A model generated the notes under the pieces. It made no database searches and was not told where the DNA came from. It saw only the letters and a program-made list of their open reading frames with translations. From Clostridiales bacterium (GTDB taxonomy: Bacteria; Bacillota; Clostridia; Saccharofermentanales; Saccharofermentanaceae), in contig JAFZPX010000013.1 in assembly GCA_017552455.1 (NCBI GenBank), positions 1-64,000 of the forward strand: a stretch of DNA of 64,000 nucleotides, in the 5' to 3' direction. Position 1 is the first letter of the stretch. Each line of letters opens with the position of its first letter. Both the position numbers and the translations under genes were made by a program. Positions 25,145 through 33,391 of the stretch are shown in pieces.

Positions 25145-25993
25145 TTATCTATTATAAATGAACCTCTGCTGCTTGGGCGTCTTCCCCTTCCACTCCTTAT
25201 ACGCCCTGATGAAGTGGCTGCTGTCGAAGAACCCGGTCTGCGCCGCTATATACGATATATCGTAATCGGTATGCATCAGCAGTTCGTCCGCCTTATGAAG
25301 GCGTATGTAGTTTATATATTCCTTACAGGAGCGTCCGTAGTTATCTCTGAACAGCCTTGCGAAATGCGAATAACTCAAGTGGCACTTCGCCGCGAGATCT
25401 GCGACCTCGAGTTTCTCGGATGAATGCATATCTATGTATTCAAGAATGCGGTAAAAGGACAAAGACACTTCGTTCTGTTTGTGTTCTTTCTCAGGTAAGA
25501 CCTTGTCACACATACGTGCGATGTATATAAGAATCCCAAATATATCCGACTGCATTTTAAAAGTATGAAGTATGTCACGCGAATTATATTCACTCACACA
25601 AGAGATGACGGAACCTGCAATCTGCTCAGCGTTTTTTACAATGAGGCAGTAATCCTGATCCGAACCCCTGGTCACAAAGTAGTCGTACATCTTCTGCACA
25701 TACGCCTCAGGGATACTGATCGTATGGATGTCGAATTTGATTACAGCGTAATCGACCGGCTCCGCGTTATCTTCATCTGCCCGCGTGATCTCATGAAGCT
25801 GCAAAGGATAGATATAGCATATATCGCCCTTTTCCAGGATGAAACTGTAGTCGTTACAGATGAGCTTTATCCGTCCGCTTTTGATGTACAGGATCTCAGA
25901 GTAATAATGCCAGTGCTTCGGCGAGTTTACTGACGAGGTATAGAAGACATCGTACGGCGTGTCCTGACGATCGATATATTCAAACAGTTCCAT
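25145..25993 (-). CDS. AraC family regulator with cupin sensor domain
   Basis: 282 residues. The N-terminal half is a cupin barrel (HWHYYSEILYIKSGRIKL; KGDICYIYPLQLHEI) of the AraC_binding type, and the C-terminal 100 residues hold two helix-turn-helices (KLEVADLAAKCHLSYSHFARLF; ISYIAAQTGFFDSSHFIRAY). It is divergent from the GH2 gene, with a 75-bp gap that must hold both promoters, so it is the likely regulator of the mannoside operon. Ligand binding in the cupin by a sugar is expected for the family. Start ATG 25993. Confidence 0.85.
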   Translation of the reverse strand: MELFEYIDRQDTPYDVFYTSSVNSPKHWHYYSEILYIKSGRIKLICNDYSFILEKGDICYIYPLQLHEITRADEDNAEPVDYAVIKFDIHTISIPEAYVQKMYDYFVTRGSDQDYCLIVKNAEQIAGSVISCVSEYNSRDILHTFKMQSDIFGILIYIARMCDKVLPEKEHKQNEVSLSFYRILEYIDMHSSEKLEVADLAAKCHLSYSHFARLFRDNYGRSCKEYINYIRLHKADELLMHTDYDISYIAAQTGFFDSSHFIRAYKEWKGKTPKQQRFIYNR

Positions 25994-26068
25994 GGCTATG
26001 ATAGATTTTTACAATTTTTTGGCTCATTCTTAATACATTTATAACAGAAGATTTTAGAGAATGAAAGC

Positions 26069-28507
26069 ATGAACAAGATACTTCTTAACAACAACTGGAC
26101 CATGCGCAGAACAGATTCCGAAGACAAACTCCCGGCAACCGTTCCGGGTTCCGTTTACAGCGACCTTCTGGACAACGGGCAGATGGAGAATCCGTTCTGG
26201 AAAGACAACGAGATCGAAGCCCTGAAGCTAATGGACTTCGACTATGAGTATGAGACCTCGTTCGATGCGGATGAGAGCTTCTTGAACGCTGACCAGACTA
26301 TCTTAAGATTCGACGGGCTAGACACACTCGCCGACGTTTATCTTAATGACGCACACATAATCACCGCGAACAATATGCACAGGACCTGGGAGTGCGACGT
26401 AAAAGCACTTCTCAAGAAGAGCGGCAACACACTTAAAGTGATCTTCCACTCCCCTACAAAGTTCATCGCGGACGCTTTCGCGAAGGAACCTACACTCGGC
26501 ACCGAGGACTGTATGCAGGGATTCGTCCATATTCGAAAAGCACACTGCATGTTCGGCTGGGACTGGGGTGCACACCTTCCTGACATGGGGCTGTGGCGAG
26601 AAGTATCGCTTATCTCCTACAACACGGTAAGACTTAACTCCATAAGCTTCACTCAGCATCACGATGAGAAGATAACTCTCGAGATCAACCCTGAGTTCGA
26701 GGTGTTGGATGAGAGTAAAGACATAACTATCGAATATGAAGTAACCGCTCCCGACGGTACGAAGACAACCTACAAGGGCGACGATAACAAGATAGAGATC
26801 GACCCCGAGACGCGCTGGTGGCCCAGAGGCTACGGTGAGCAGAATCTGTACACGGTAACAGTAAATATCTACGAAGGCGAAGACCTCGTCGATTCCATGA
26901 GCAAGCGTATCGGCATACGCACCATCACAGTGGACAGAACTCCCGACACCTGGGGGGAGAAGTTCTGTGTGAGGGTTAACGGAGTTAATACTTTCGCTAT
27001 GGGCGCAGACTACATTCCCGAAGATCACCTCCTTGGCAGAGTTACGCCCGAGACTACCCGCAAGCTTCTTGAGAAGGCCATATTCGCGAACTTCAATTCC
27101 ATACGCGTCTGGGGCGGCGGCTACTACCCCGATGACTGGTTCTACGATTTATGCGACGAGATGGGAATCATTGTGTGGCAGGACTTCATGTTCGCGTGTG
27201 CCGTGTACGATCTGACGCCCGAGTTCGAGGCGAACATCCGCGCTGAGTTTAGAGACAACATAATCAGATTAAGACATCACGCTTCGCTCGGTCTCATGTG
27301 CGGCAATAACGAGATGGAGCAGTTTGTGAAGGAAGGCGTCTGGGTTAGTAAGCCTTCTGAGGTCGAAGACTACACTATGATGTACGAACAGATACTTCCC
27401 GAGATGATGAGTGAATTAGCGCCACAGGTCTTCTATTGGCCGGCGAGTCCGTCTTCCGGCGGAGGCTTCGATGAGCCTCAGGACGAGAACCGCGGAGACG
27501 TTCACTACTGGGATGTATGGCACGGCAACAAGCCCTTCTCAGAGTACAGGAAATTCCATTTCCGCTATCTGTCTGAGTTCGGTTTCCAGTCCTTCCCGTC
27601 GAAGAAGACAGTCGAGACTTTTACCGACGATGAGCGCGACATGAACATCTTCTCCTATGTGATGGAGAGGCATCAGCGTAACGGTGCTGCGAACGGCAAG
27701 ATAATGAACTACATGCAGCAGACATATCGGTATCCCACTGACTTCGATACGGTAATCTACGCATCGCAGCTTCTTCAGGCAGATGCGATCCGTTACGGTG
27801 TCGAGCACTTCAGAAGGAATAGAAATGACGACAGATGCATGGGAGCCGTTTACTGGCAGTTCAACGACTGCTGGCCGGTCGCTTCCTGGTCGAGTGTCGA
27901 CTACGAAGGAAGGCTCAAGGCACTTCATTACTACGCCAGACGCTTCTTCGCTCCGGTAATGATCTCCTGCGAAGAGGAAGGAATGCTCGGAAGCGGACAG
28001 GAGTTGGTAAGACTTCCGTTCGAGTTTAATAAGTCCATCAGACTTTGCGTATCGAACGAGACTTTGGAAGACAAGAACGTTCAGATCAACTGGCAGATTA
28101 GAGACAGCAAAGCGAATGTCTTAAGAAGCAATTCCGACACGCGTAAAGTTCCTTCACAGACGTCCCTGTGGCTCGACAAGGTAGAGCTGCCCGAGATCGA
28201 TATCTATAACGAATATGTAAGTTACCAGGCACTGAACGACGGCGAGATTTTTTCTGAAGGAACCGTCATCTTCTCATTGCCGAAGTACTTTAAGTATCAG
28301 AACCCGAATCTAAGATACGAAGTCGACGGCAACAAAATTACTATACATGCAGACACTTACGCGAAGAGCATCGAGATAAGAAACGAGAACGACGATCTTA
28401 TCCTCACAGATAACTTCTTCGACATGAATGCAGGTTCGAAGACCGTCGAGGTTATAAGCGGTGAGATAACGAACTTGAGACTTAGAAGTGTATACGACAT
28501 AAATTAA
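26069..28507 (+). CDS. GH2 beta-mannosidase
   Basis: 812 residues, cytosolic, the length of GH2 beta-mannosidases, which remove terminal beta-mannose from manno-oligosaccharides. The sugar-binding domain at the N-terminus (TVPGSVYSDLLDNGQMENPFWKDNE) is the typical beta-mannosidase opening. Next come an immunoglobulin-like domain and a TIM barrel with acid/base Glu415 in GNNEMEQ and nucleophile Glu503 in SEFGFQS. ATG 26069 has only a weak ribosome binding site (AGAGAA). It is the first gene of an operon with an AGE-family isomerase, a PfkB kinase and a GH3 enzyme. Confidence 0.88.
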   Translation: MNKILLNNNWTMRRTDSEDKLPATVPGSVYSDLLDNGQMENPFWKDNEIEALKLMDFDYEYETSFDADESFLNADQTILRFDGLDTLADVYLNDAHIITANNMHRTWECDVKALLKKSGNTLKVIFHSPTKFIADAFAKEPTLGTEDCMQGFVHIRKAHCMFGWDWGAHLPDMGLWREVSLISYNTVRLNSISFTQHHDEKITLEINPEFEVLDESKDITIEYEVTAPDGTKTTYKGDDNKIEIDPETRWWPRGYGEQNLYTVTVNIYEGEDLVDSMSKRIGIRTITVDRTPDTWGEKFCVRVNGVNTFAMGADYIPEDHLLGRVTPETTRKLLEKAIFANFNSIRVWGGGYYPDDWFYDLCDEMGIIVWQDFMFACAVYDLTPEFEANIRAEFRDNIIRLRHHASLGLMCGNNEMEQFVKEGVWVSKPSEVEDYTMMYEQILPEMMSELAPQVFYWPASPSSGGGFDEPQDENRGDVHYWDVWHGNKPFSEYRKFHFRYLSEFGFQSFPSKKTVETFTDDERDMNIFSYVMERHQRNGAANGKIMNYMQQTYRYPTDFDTVIYASQLLQADAIRYGVEHFRRNRNDDRCMGAVYWQFNDCWPVASWSSVDYEGRLKALHYYARRFFAPVMISCEEEGMLGSGQELVRLPFEFNKSIRLCVSNETLEDKNVQINWQIRDSKANVLRSNSDTRKVPSQTSLWLDKVELPEIDIYNEYVSYQALNDGEIFSEGTVIFSLPKYFKYQNPNLRYEVDGNKITIHADTYAKSIEIRNENDDLILTDNFFDMNAGSKTVEVISGEITNLRLRSVYDIN

Positions 28508-28518
28508 GGAGGTCCCAC

Positions 28519-29745
28519 ATGAACAGCAAATACATCATCGATACAGAAGAAAACAAGTCTTTCATGAAGGGACTTACCGATGACCTACTTAAGTTCGGTC
28601 ACAAGTTCCCTGCCCCGACGGGATCTTCCTACTACTTAGGCGACGACGGAACGCCCTGGACAGACAGACCCCGCGAGACATGGATCACCTGCCGTATGGC
28701 GCATGTGTACAGCATCGGTTCGATCTTAGGTCACGAGGGTTCTGAAGGTCTCATCGACCAAGCTCTCAAGGGCTTAACAGGTGAGCTTCACGACGTCACT
28801 AACGGCGGATGGTATCCGGGCATAACAGCTGACGGAAAGATAATCCCTAACAAGCAGTGCTATGCACATGCTTTTGTGATCCTTGCTGCAAGCTCTGCAA
28901 CCCATGCCGGCAGACCGGGTTCAGAGGAATTACTGAAAGAAGCCCTGGAACTCTACGACAAGAGATTCTGGAACGATGAAGAAGGCCTCGCATGCGATAC
29001 CTGGAATACTGAGTTTACAGTCTGCGATTCCTACAGAGGACTTAATGCGAATATGCATACAGTAGAAGCTTTCCTCGCCGTCGCAGACGTTACCGGCAAT
29101 GAACTATATAGAGAGCGTGCAGGCAGGATAATCGATCATGTAATCACATGGGCGAAGAACAACAGCTGGAGAATCCCCGAGCATTTCACAAGTGACTGGA
29201 TTGCAGATCTCGAGTGCAATAAGGACAGGCCCGCAGATCAGTTCAAGCCTTACGGTGCGACTCCCGGTCACGGAATCGAATGGGCAAGATTAATCACTCA
29301 GTGGGCAACTTCAACTTACGAAGATAAGGAGCAGTCTAAGACTTATATAGATGCTGCAGAGAACCTGTTCAATCAGGCAATTAAGGATGCATGGAACGCC
29401 GACGGTGCACCCGGTATTTGTTATACAACCGACTGGGACGGCAAGCCTGTCGTTCACGACAGAATGCATTGGACTTTGGCCGAGGCGATCAACACATCTG
29501 CGGTCCTCTATAGAGTTACAAACAAATCCAAATACGCTGACAATTATTCTGAATTCATGCAGTATCTGGACGAGAAAGTATTAGACCACGAGAATGGTTC
29601 CTGGTTCCATCAGCTGGACCGTGAGAACAACGTCATCGGTACAGTTTGGCCGGGTAAATCCGACATCTACCACGCACTGCAGTCGACACTGATTCCCTAT
29701 TGTGATATCTCTGTTTCTATAGCGGTCGCTGTAAGCAGAAAGTGA
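28519..29745 (+). CDS. AGE-family aldose-ketose isomerase (probable D-mannose isomerase, YihS-like)
   Basis: 408 residues with the alpha/alpha-barrel of the N-acylglucosamine 2-epimerase family. His/Arg motifs of the YihS/mannose-isomerase branch are seen: RETWITCRMAHVYS near 53-66, NANMHTVEAFLA near 176-187 and GATPGHGIEWARL near 249-261. These enzymes convert mannose to fructose or sulfoquinovose to its ketose. Mannosidase upstream and a fructokinase-like gene downstream favour mannose. AAGGAGG at 28507 overlaps the region of the GH2 stop. Sulfoquinovose or cellobiose 2-epimerase activity cannot be ruled out by motif alone. Confidence 0.75.
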   Translation: MNSKYIIDTEENKSFMKGLTDDLLKFGHKFPAPTGSSYYLGDDGTPWTDRPRETWITCRMAHVYSIGSILGHEGSEGLIDQALKGLTGELHDVTNGGWYPGITADGKIIPNKQCYAHAFVILAASSATHAGRPGSEELLKEALELYDKRFWNDEEGLACDTWNTEFTVCDSYRGLNANMHTVEAFLAVADVTGNELYRERAGRIIDHVITWAKNNSWRIPEHFTSDWIADLECNKDRPADQFKPYGATPGHGIEWARLITQWATSTYEDKEQSKTYIDAAENLFNQAIKDAWNADGAPGICYTTDWDGKPVVHDRMHWTLAEAINTSAVLYRVTNKSKYADNYSEFMQYLDEKVLDHENGSWFHQLDRENNVIGTVWPGKSDIYHALQSTLIPYCDISVSIAVAVSRK

Positions 29746-29753
29746 GGCCTCCC

Positions 29754-30713
29754 ATGAAGACTGAAGTAATTGCACTCGGTGAACTTCTTATAGATTTTAC
29801 GATGAACGGCTTAAGCGAGCAGGGCAATAACCTCTTCGAGGCGAACCCCGGAGGCGCTCCCTGCAACGTGCTTTCCATGCTAAGTAAGCTTGGAAGAAGC
29901 ACGGCATTCATAGGTAAAGTCGGCAGCGATCAGTTTGGCAGAATGCTGCGCGCCACCATCGAAGACGTCGGGATAGACAACACGTATCTTCTAAGCGACT
30001 CCGACATTCCCACTACGCTTGCTTTCGTGCACACACTGCCCGACGGTGACAGGGATTTCTCCTTCTACAGAAAGCCCGGCGCAGACATGATGCTCAAGGC
30101 TTCTGAGATCAAAGAGGAGATGTTCGAAGAAGCACAAATCTTCCATTTCGGTACGCTCTCCATGACGGCACCCGAAGTGCGTGAAGCTACCTTGAAGGCA
30201 GTCGAGATCGCAAAGAGTAAGGGCATGATCATCTCCCTCGATCCTAACCTCCGCCCTCCCCTCTGGGATTCAATGGAGAACGCGCGTGAGCAGATGCTCA
30301 AGGCGATATCGCTTGCTGACGTGCTCAAGATCTCCGACAACGAGATACAGTTCGTAACGGGAAAAGACGATTACGATGAGGGCATCCGTTTCCTTCAGGA
30401 GAAGTTTGGCACGAAGCTTATCTGCTTGACGCTCGGCAAGGACGGAAGTCGCGCTTACTATAAGAATCTGCGCGTCGAGGTGCCGGGCTTTAAGCAGGAG
30501 CAAGTGATTGACACGACAGGTGCCGGCGACACATTCTGCGGCTGCATGTTGGACTTCGTATGCGAGCACGGTCTCGAGGACTTAAGCGAGGAAAGCTTGC
30601 GCGATATGCTTATTTTCGCGAACGCAGCAGCATCTCTCGTCACTGCGCGTAGGGGTGCGATCAAGTCGATGCCCGATAAAGACGAAGTACTGAAACTTAT
30701 TAGAGGAGTTTAA
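29754..30713 (+). CDS. PfkB-family sugar kinase, probable fructokinase
   Basis: 319 residues of the ribokinase/PfkB fold. The N-terminal GELLIDFT and the N-terminal glycine motif ANPGGAPCNV near 32-41 are typical of bacterial fructokinases, and DTTGAGDTFCG near 251-261 is the catalytic PfkB signature 2. It would make fructose 6-phosphate from the ketose produced upstream. ATG 29754 is preferred over GTG 29742 because GAGG of the AGTGAGG string at the preceding stop lies 6 nt before it. It lies close to both neighbours in the operon. Confidence 0.85.
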   Translation: MKTEVIALGELLIDFTMNGLSEQGNNLFEANPGGAPCNVLSMLSKLGRSTAFIGKVGSDQFGRMLRATIEDVGIDNTYLLSDSDIPTTLAFVHTLPDGDRDFSFYRKPGADMMLKASEIKEEMFEEAQIFHFGTLSMTAPEVREATLKAVEIAKSKGMIISLDPNLRPPLWDSMENAREQMLKAISLADVLKISDNEIQFVTGKDDYDEGIRFLQEKFGTKLICLTLGKDGSRAYYKNLRVEVPGFKQEQVIDTTGAGDTFCGCMLDFVCEHGLEDLSEESLRDMLIFANAAASLVTARRGAIKSMPDKDEVLKLIRGV

Positions 30714-30717
30714 TCAC

Positions 30718-33129
30718 ATGACCAGATGGATCAGACATTTATATCAGCCGGGCTTGCCCTTAGGCGAAGACGGGAGGCGCGTTACAGGCTCGCCTGAACA
30801 TATTGAATTGTCACGCCGCGGCGCGACGGAAGGCATGGTCCTTCTTAAGAATGAGAATCGAACTCTCCCTGTTAAGGCAGGCTCGAAAGTCGCGTTGTTC
30901 GGCAAGGGTACGGTCGACTATGTAAAGGGCGGCGGAGGTTCCGGCGACGTTACGGTTAAGTATGTAAGGAACTTCTACGAAGGCATGAAGATCAAGGAAG
31001 CTGAAGGCAAAGTCAGCATCTACCACGACCTTGTGAAGTTCTACGAGGAAGATATCAAATCGCAGTACGATGCAGGCCGCGATCCCGGAATGACGGACGA
31101 GCCTGCTATTTCTGCTGAGTTGCTGCAAGGTGCAAGTGAGTTTGCCGACACCGCGATCATCACCTTGTGCAGATACTCAGGCGAAGGCTGGGACCGCAAT
31201 ACTTCATCCGAGAATATCGATTTTCTTTGGGAAGGCGAGCGAAGACTCTCCGAGCTTCAGGAAGCAGTCTTCCCCAGGGGTGACTACTACTTAACGCCCA
31301 ACGAGCTCCGAATGATCGAAGACGTTAAGTCGAAGTTTAGTAACATCATCGTCGTACTTAATGTCGGCGGTGTCATGGAGACAGAATGGATCAAGAACGA
31401 TACTAAAATCTCGTCCGCGTTGTACGCATGGCAGGGTGGCATGGAAGGCGGTCTTGCGGCGGCTGACCTTATCGTCGGCGATGCTAATCCTTCAGGTAAA
31501 CTTGTCGATACTTTCGCGCGTTCTCTTGAAGATTATCCGTCGAGTTATAACTTCCACGACAGCAACGACTACGCCGAGTATACGGACGACATCTACGTAG
31601 GCTACAGATACTTCGAGACTATCCCCGGCGCCACCGAGAAAGTGATCTATCCGTTCGGCCACGGTCTGTCTTATACAAGCTTCGAGAAGAAGGTTACTGC
31701 TGTTAATATCGATGACGATAAGGTATCGGTAAAAGCAAACGTTAAGAACACCGGCGACATCGCAGGCAAGGAAGTCGTGATGCTTTACTACTCTGCTCCT
31801 CAGGGTGTCCTCGGCAAGCCTAGTATTGAGCTTGGGGCTTTTGTTAAGACAGGTCTCATCGCACCCGGCGAAAGCGAAGAAGTTACGCTTGTTCTTAACG
31901 TTTCTCAGATGGCATCTTACGATGACACGGGTAAGATAAATAAGTCTTCCTGGATACTCGAGAAGGGTAATTACAAGTTCTTCATCGGAAACAACATCCG
32001 CGAACTCGTGCAGCTTGATCAGGTGTACAGCGTGGACGAAGACAGATCCATTTGTGTATTGAAAGAAAGGATCGCTCCCTCTGCTCTTACCGAGAGATTA
32101 AGACCTGACGGCACGATGGAGAAGATGGAGACGAAGCCTTATGCGCCCGATGTAAGCATTCTTCCCCGCATGAGCAACAAAGAGACCGAGGGTGTATGTC
32201 CTTCTGAAAGAGGAAGAAATCTCTACAATCTTTCTGACAGAGCAGACATCATGTTCGAAGACGTTGCTGACGGTAAGAATACGCTCGATGAATTCATGGC
32301 ACAGTTAAGCGACGACGATCTGATACACCTTATCGGCGGTCAGAAAAACCAGGGTGTATCGAATACTTTCGGCATTGGAAATATGCCTGAATATGGTGTG
32401 CCGGAGATATCTACTGCAGATGGTCCCGCGGGACTTCGTATCCTCCCTCACGTCGGCATCTACACGACAGCATGGCCGTGTGCAACGATGCTCGCATGCA
32501 GCTTTAATGCGGAGCTTGCCGAGAGCATCGGACGTGCAACAGCAACAGAAGTTAAAGAAAACAATATAGGCGTATGGCTCGCCCCTGCCGTCAACATTCA
32601 CAGAACGCCGATGTGCGGAAGAAACTTCGAGTACTACTCAGAAGACCCGCTTGTTGCAGGCAAGATTGGAGCCGCTGTAGTTACGGGTGTGCAGTCGCAG
32701 AACATCGCAGCCACAGTAAAACATTTCGCTTTCAACAACAAAGAAACGAACCGCAAGAACAGCGATTCCAGAGTGTCGGAGAGAGCCGCGCGTGAGATCT
32801 ACCTGAAGCCTTTCGAGATAATCGTGAGCGAGGCAGACCCGTGGTGCATAATGACCGCGTACAACAAGGTTAACGGAATTCAGTGCTCCGAGAATGAGGA
32901 GCTCATTAACGGCATCTTAAGAGAGGAGTGGGGCTTTAACGGTCTCGTAATGACCGACTGGTGGACGTCAGGCGAGCATTACCTCGAGACACGCGCCGGC
33001 AACGATCTTAAGATGGGAAACGGCTACCCCGACAGAGTTAAGTTTGCTTTCGAAAAAGGTGAGATCTCACACGACCACCTTTATGCCGCAGCAAAGCACG
33101 TGTTGGAATTAATATTGAGAATGGAGTGA
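30718..33129 (+). CDS. GH3 beta-glycosidase with swapped domain order
   Basis: 803 residues, cytosolic. The order is reversed from most GH3 enzymes: the alpha/beta-sandwich (GH3 C domain; RRGATEGMVLLKNENRTLP at 36-54) and a fibronectin-III-like domain (about 345-430) come first, and the (beta/alpha)8 catalytic domain is last (about 525-800), with nucleophile Asp747 in GLVMTDWW and KHF(A)FN near 670. Such arrangement is known from Ruminococcus albus and Butyrivibrio beta-glucosidases. All domains appear complete. It is the last gene of the mannoside operon, so it may trim glucose from glucomannan oligosaccharides (inference). Confidence 0.88.
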   Translation: MTRWIRHLYQPGLPLGEDGRRVTGSPEHIELSRRGATEGMVLLKNENRTLPVKAGSKVALFGKGTVDYVKGGGGSGDVTVKYVRNFYEGMKIKEAEGKVSIYHDLVKFYEEDIKSQYDAGRDPGMTDEPAISAELLQGASEFADTAIITLCRYSGEGWDRNTSSENIDFLWEGERRLSELQEAVFPRGDYYLTPNELRMIEDVKSKFSNIIVVLNVGGVMETEWIKNDTKISSALYAWQGGMEGGLAAADLIVGDANPSGKLVDTFARSLEDYPSSYNFHDSNDYAEYTDDIYVGYRYFETIPGATEKVIYPFGHGLSYTSFEKKVTAVNIDDDKVSVKANVKNTGDIAGKEVVMLYYSAPQGVLGKPSIELGAFVKTGLIAPGESEEVTLVLNVSQMASYDDTGKINKSSWILEKGNYKFFIGNNIRELVQLDQVYSVDEDRSICVLKERIAPSALTERLRPDGTMEKMETKPYAPDVSILPRMSNKETEGVCPSERGRNLYNLSDRADIMFEDVADGKNTLDEFMAQLSDDDLIHLIGGQKNQGVSNTFGIGNMPEYGVPEISTADGPAGLRILPHVGIYTTAWPCATMLACSFNAELAESIGRATATEVKENNIGVWLAPAVNIHRTPMCGRNFEYYSEDPLVAGKIGAAVVTGVQSQNIAATVKHFAFNNKETNRKNSDSRVSERAAREIYLKPFEIIVSEADPWCIMTAYNKVNGIQCSENEELINGILREEWGFNGLVMTDWWTSGEHYLETRAGNDLKMGNGYPDRVKFAFEKGEISHDHLYAAAKHVLELILRME

Positions 33130-33156
33130 CAAATCCTTAGCATCATCGGCTAAGCT

Positions 33157-33330
33157 TCACGCCCACTCGAAATTCTCTTTACCCGCACCCAGCTCGAAAT
33201 GATGTCTTATTATTCCCTTGTCGATTCCTGACATGGGGCCGCTCTTGTATGTAAGTGTCACCTTATTCCCCTTGCCCGTGATGGTGAATTCGTATTCCTC
33301 TATTCTGAAATCCCTTAAATCATTATACAT
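33157..33330 (-). pseudogene. Short coding-like remnant (57 codons)
   Basis: An open frame from ATG 33330 to TGA 33157 has coding-like codon use (begins MYNDLRDFRIEEYEFTI) but no ribosome binding site, and its start abuts the NRPS terminator hairpin. It looks like the C-terminal piece of a lost small protein; a real short gene is possible. The rest of the 33130-33391 gap is the terminator. Confidence 0.3.
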
Positions 33331-33331
33331 T

Positions 33332-33360
33332 AGAAAACCGGAGGGGCTTTCCCTCCGGTT
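33332..33360 (-). terminator. Terminator of the NRPS gene
   Basis: A 10-bp stem AACCGGAGGG/CCCTCCGGTT with a 5-nt loop. On the minus strand it is followed by TTTTC, 32 nt past the NRPS stop. Confidence 0.75.
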
Positions 33361-33391
33361 CTTAACTGATACGATTGCTTAGATCAGCAAC

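Noticed and set aside
26318..27028. 236-codon open frame on the minus strand within the GH2 gene
   Set aside because: Complement of a conserved enzyme region with complete catalytic motifs; composition is that of a shadow frame.
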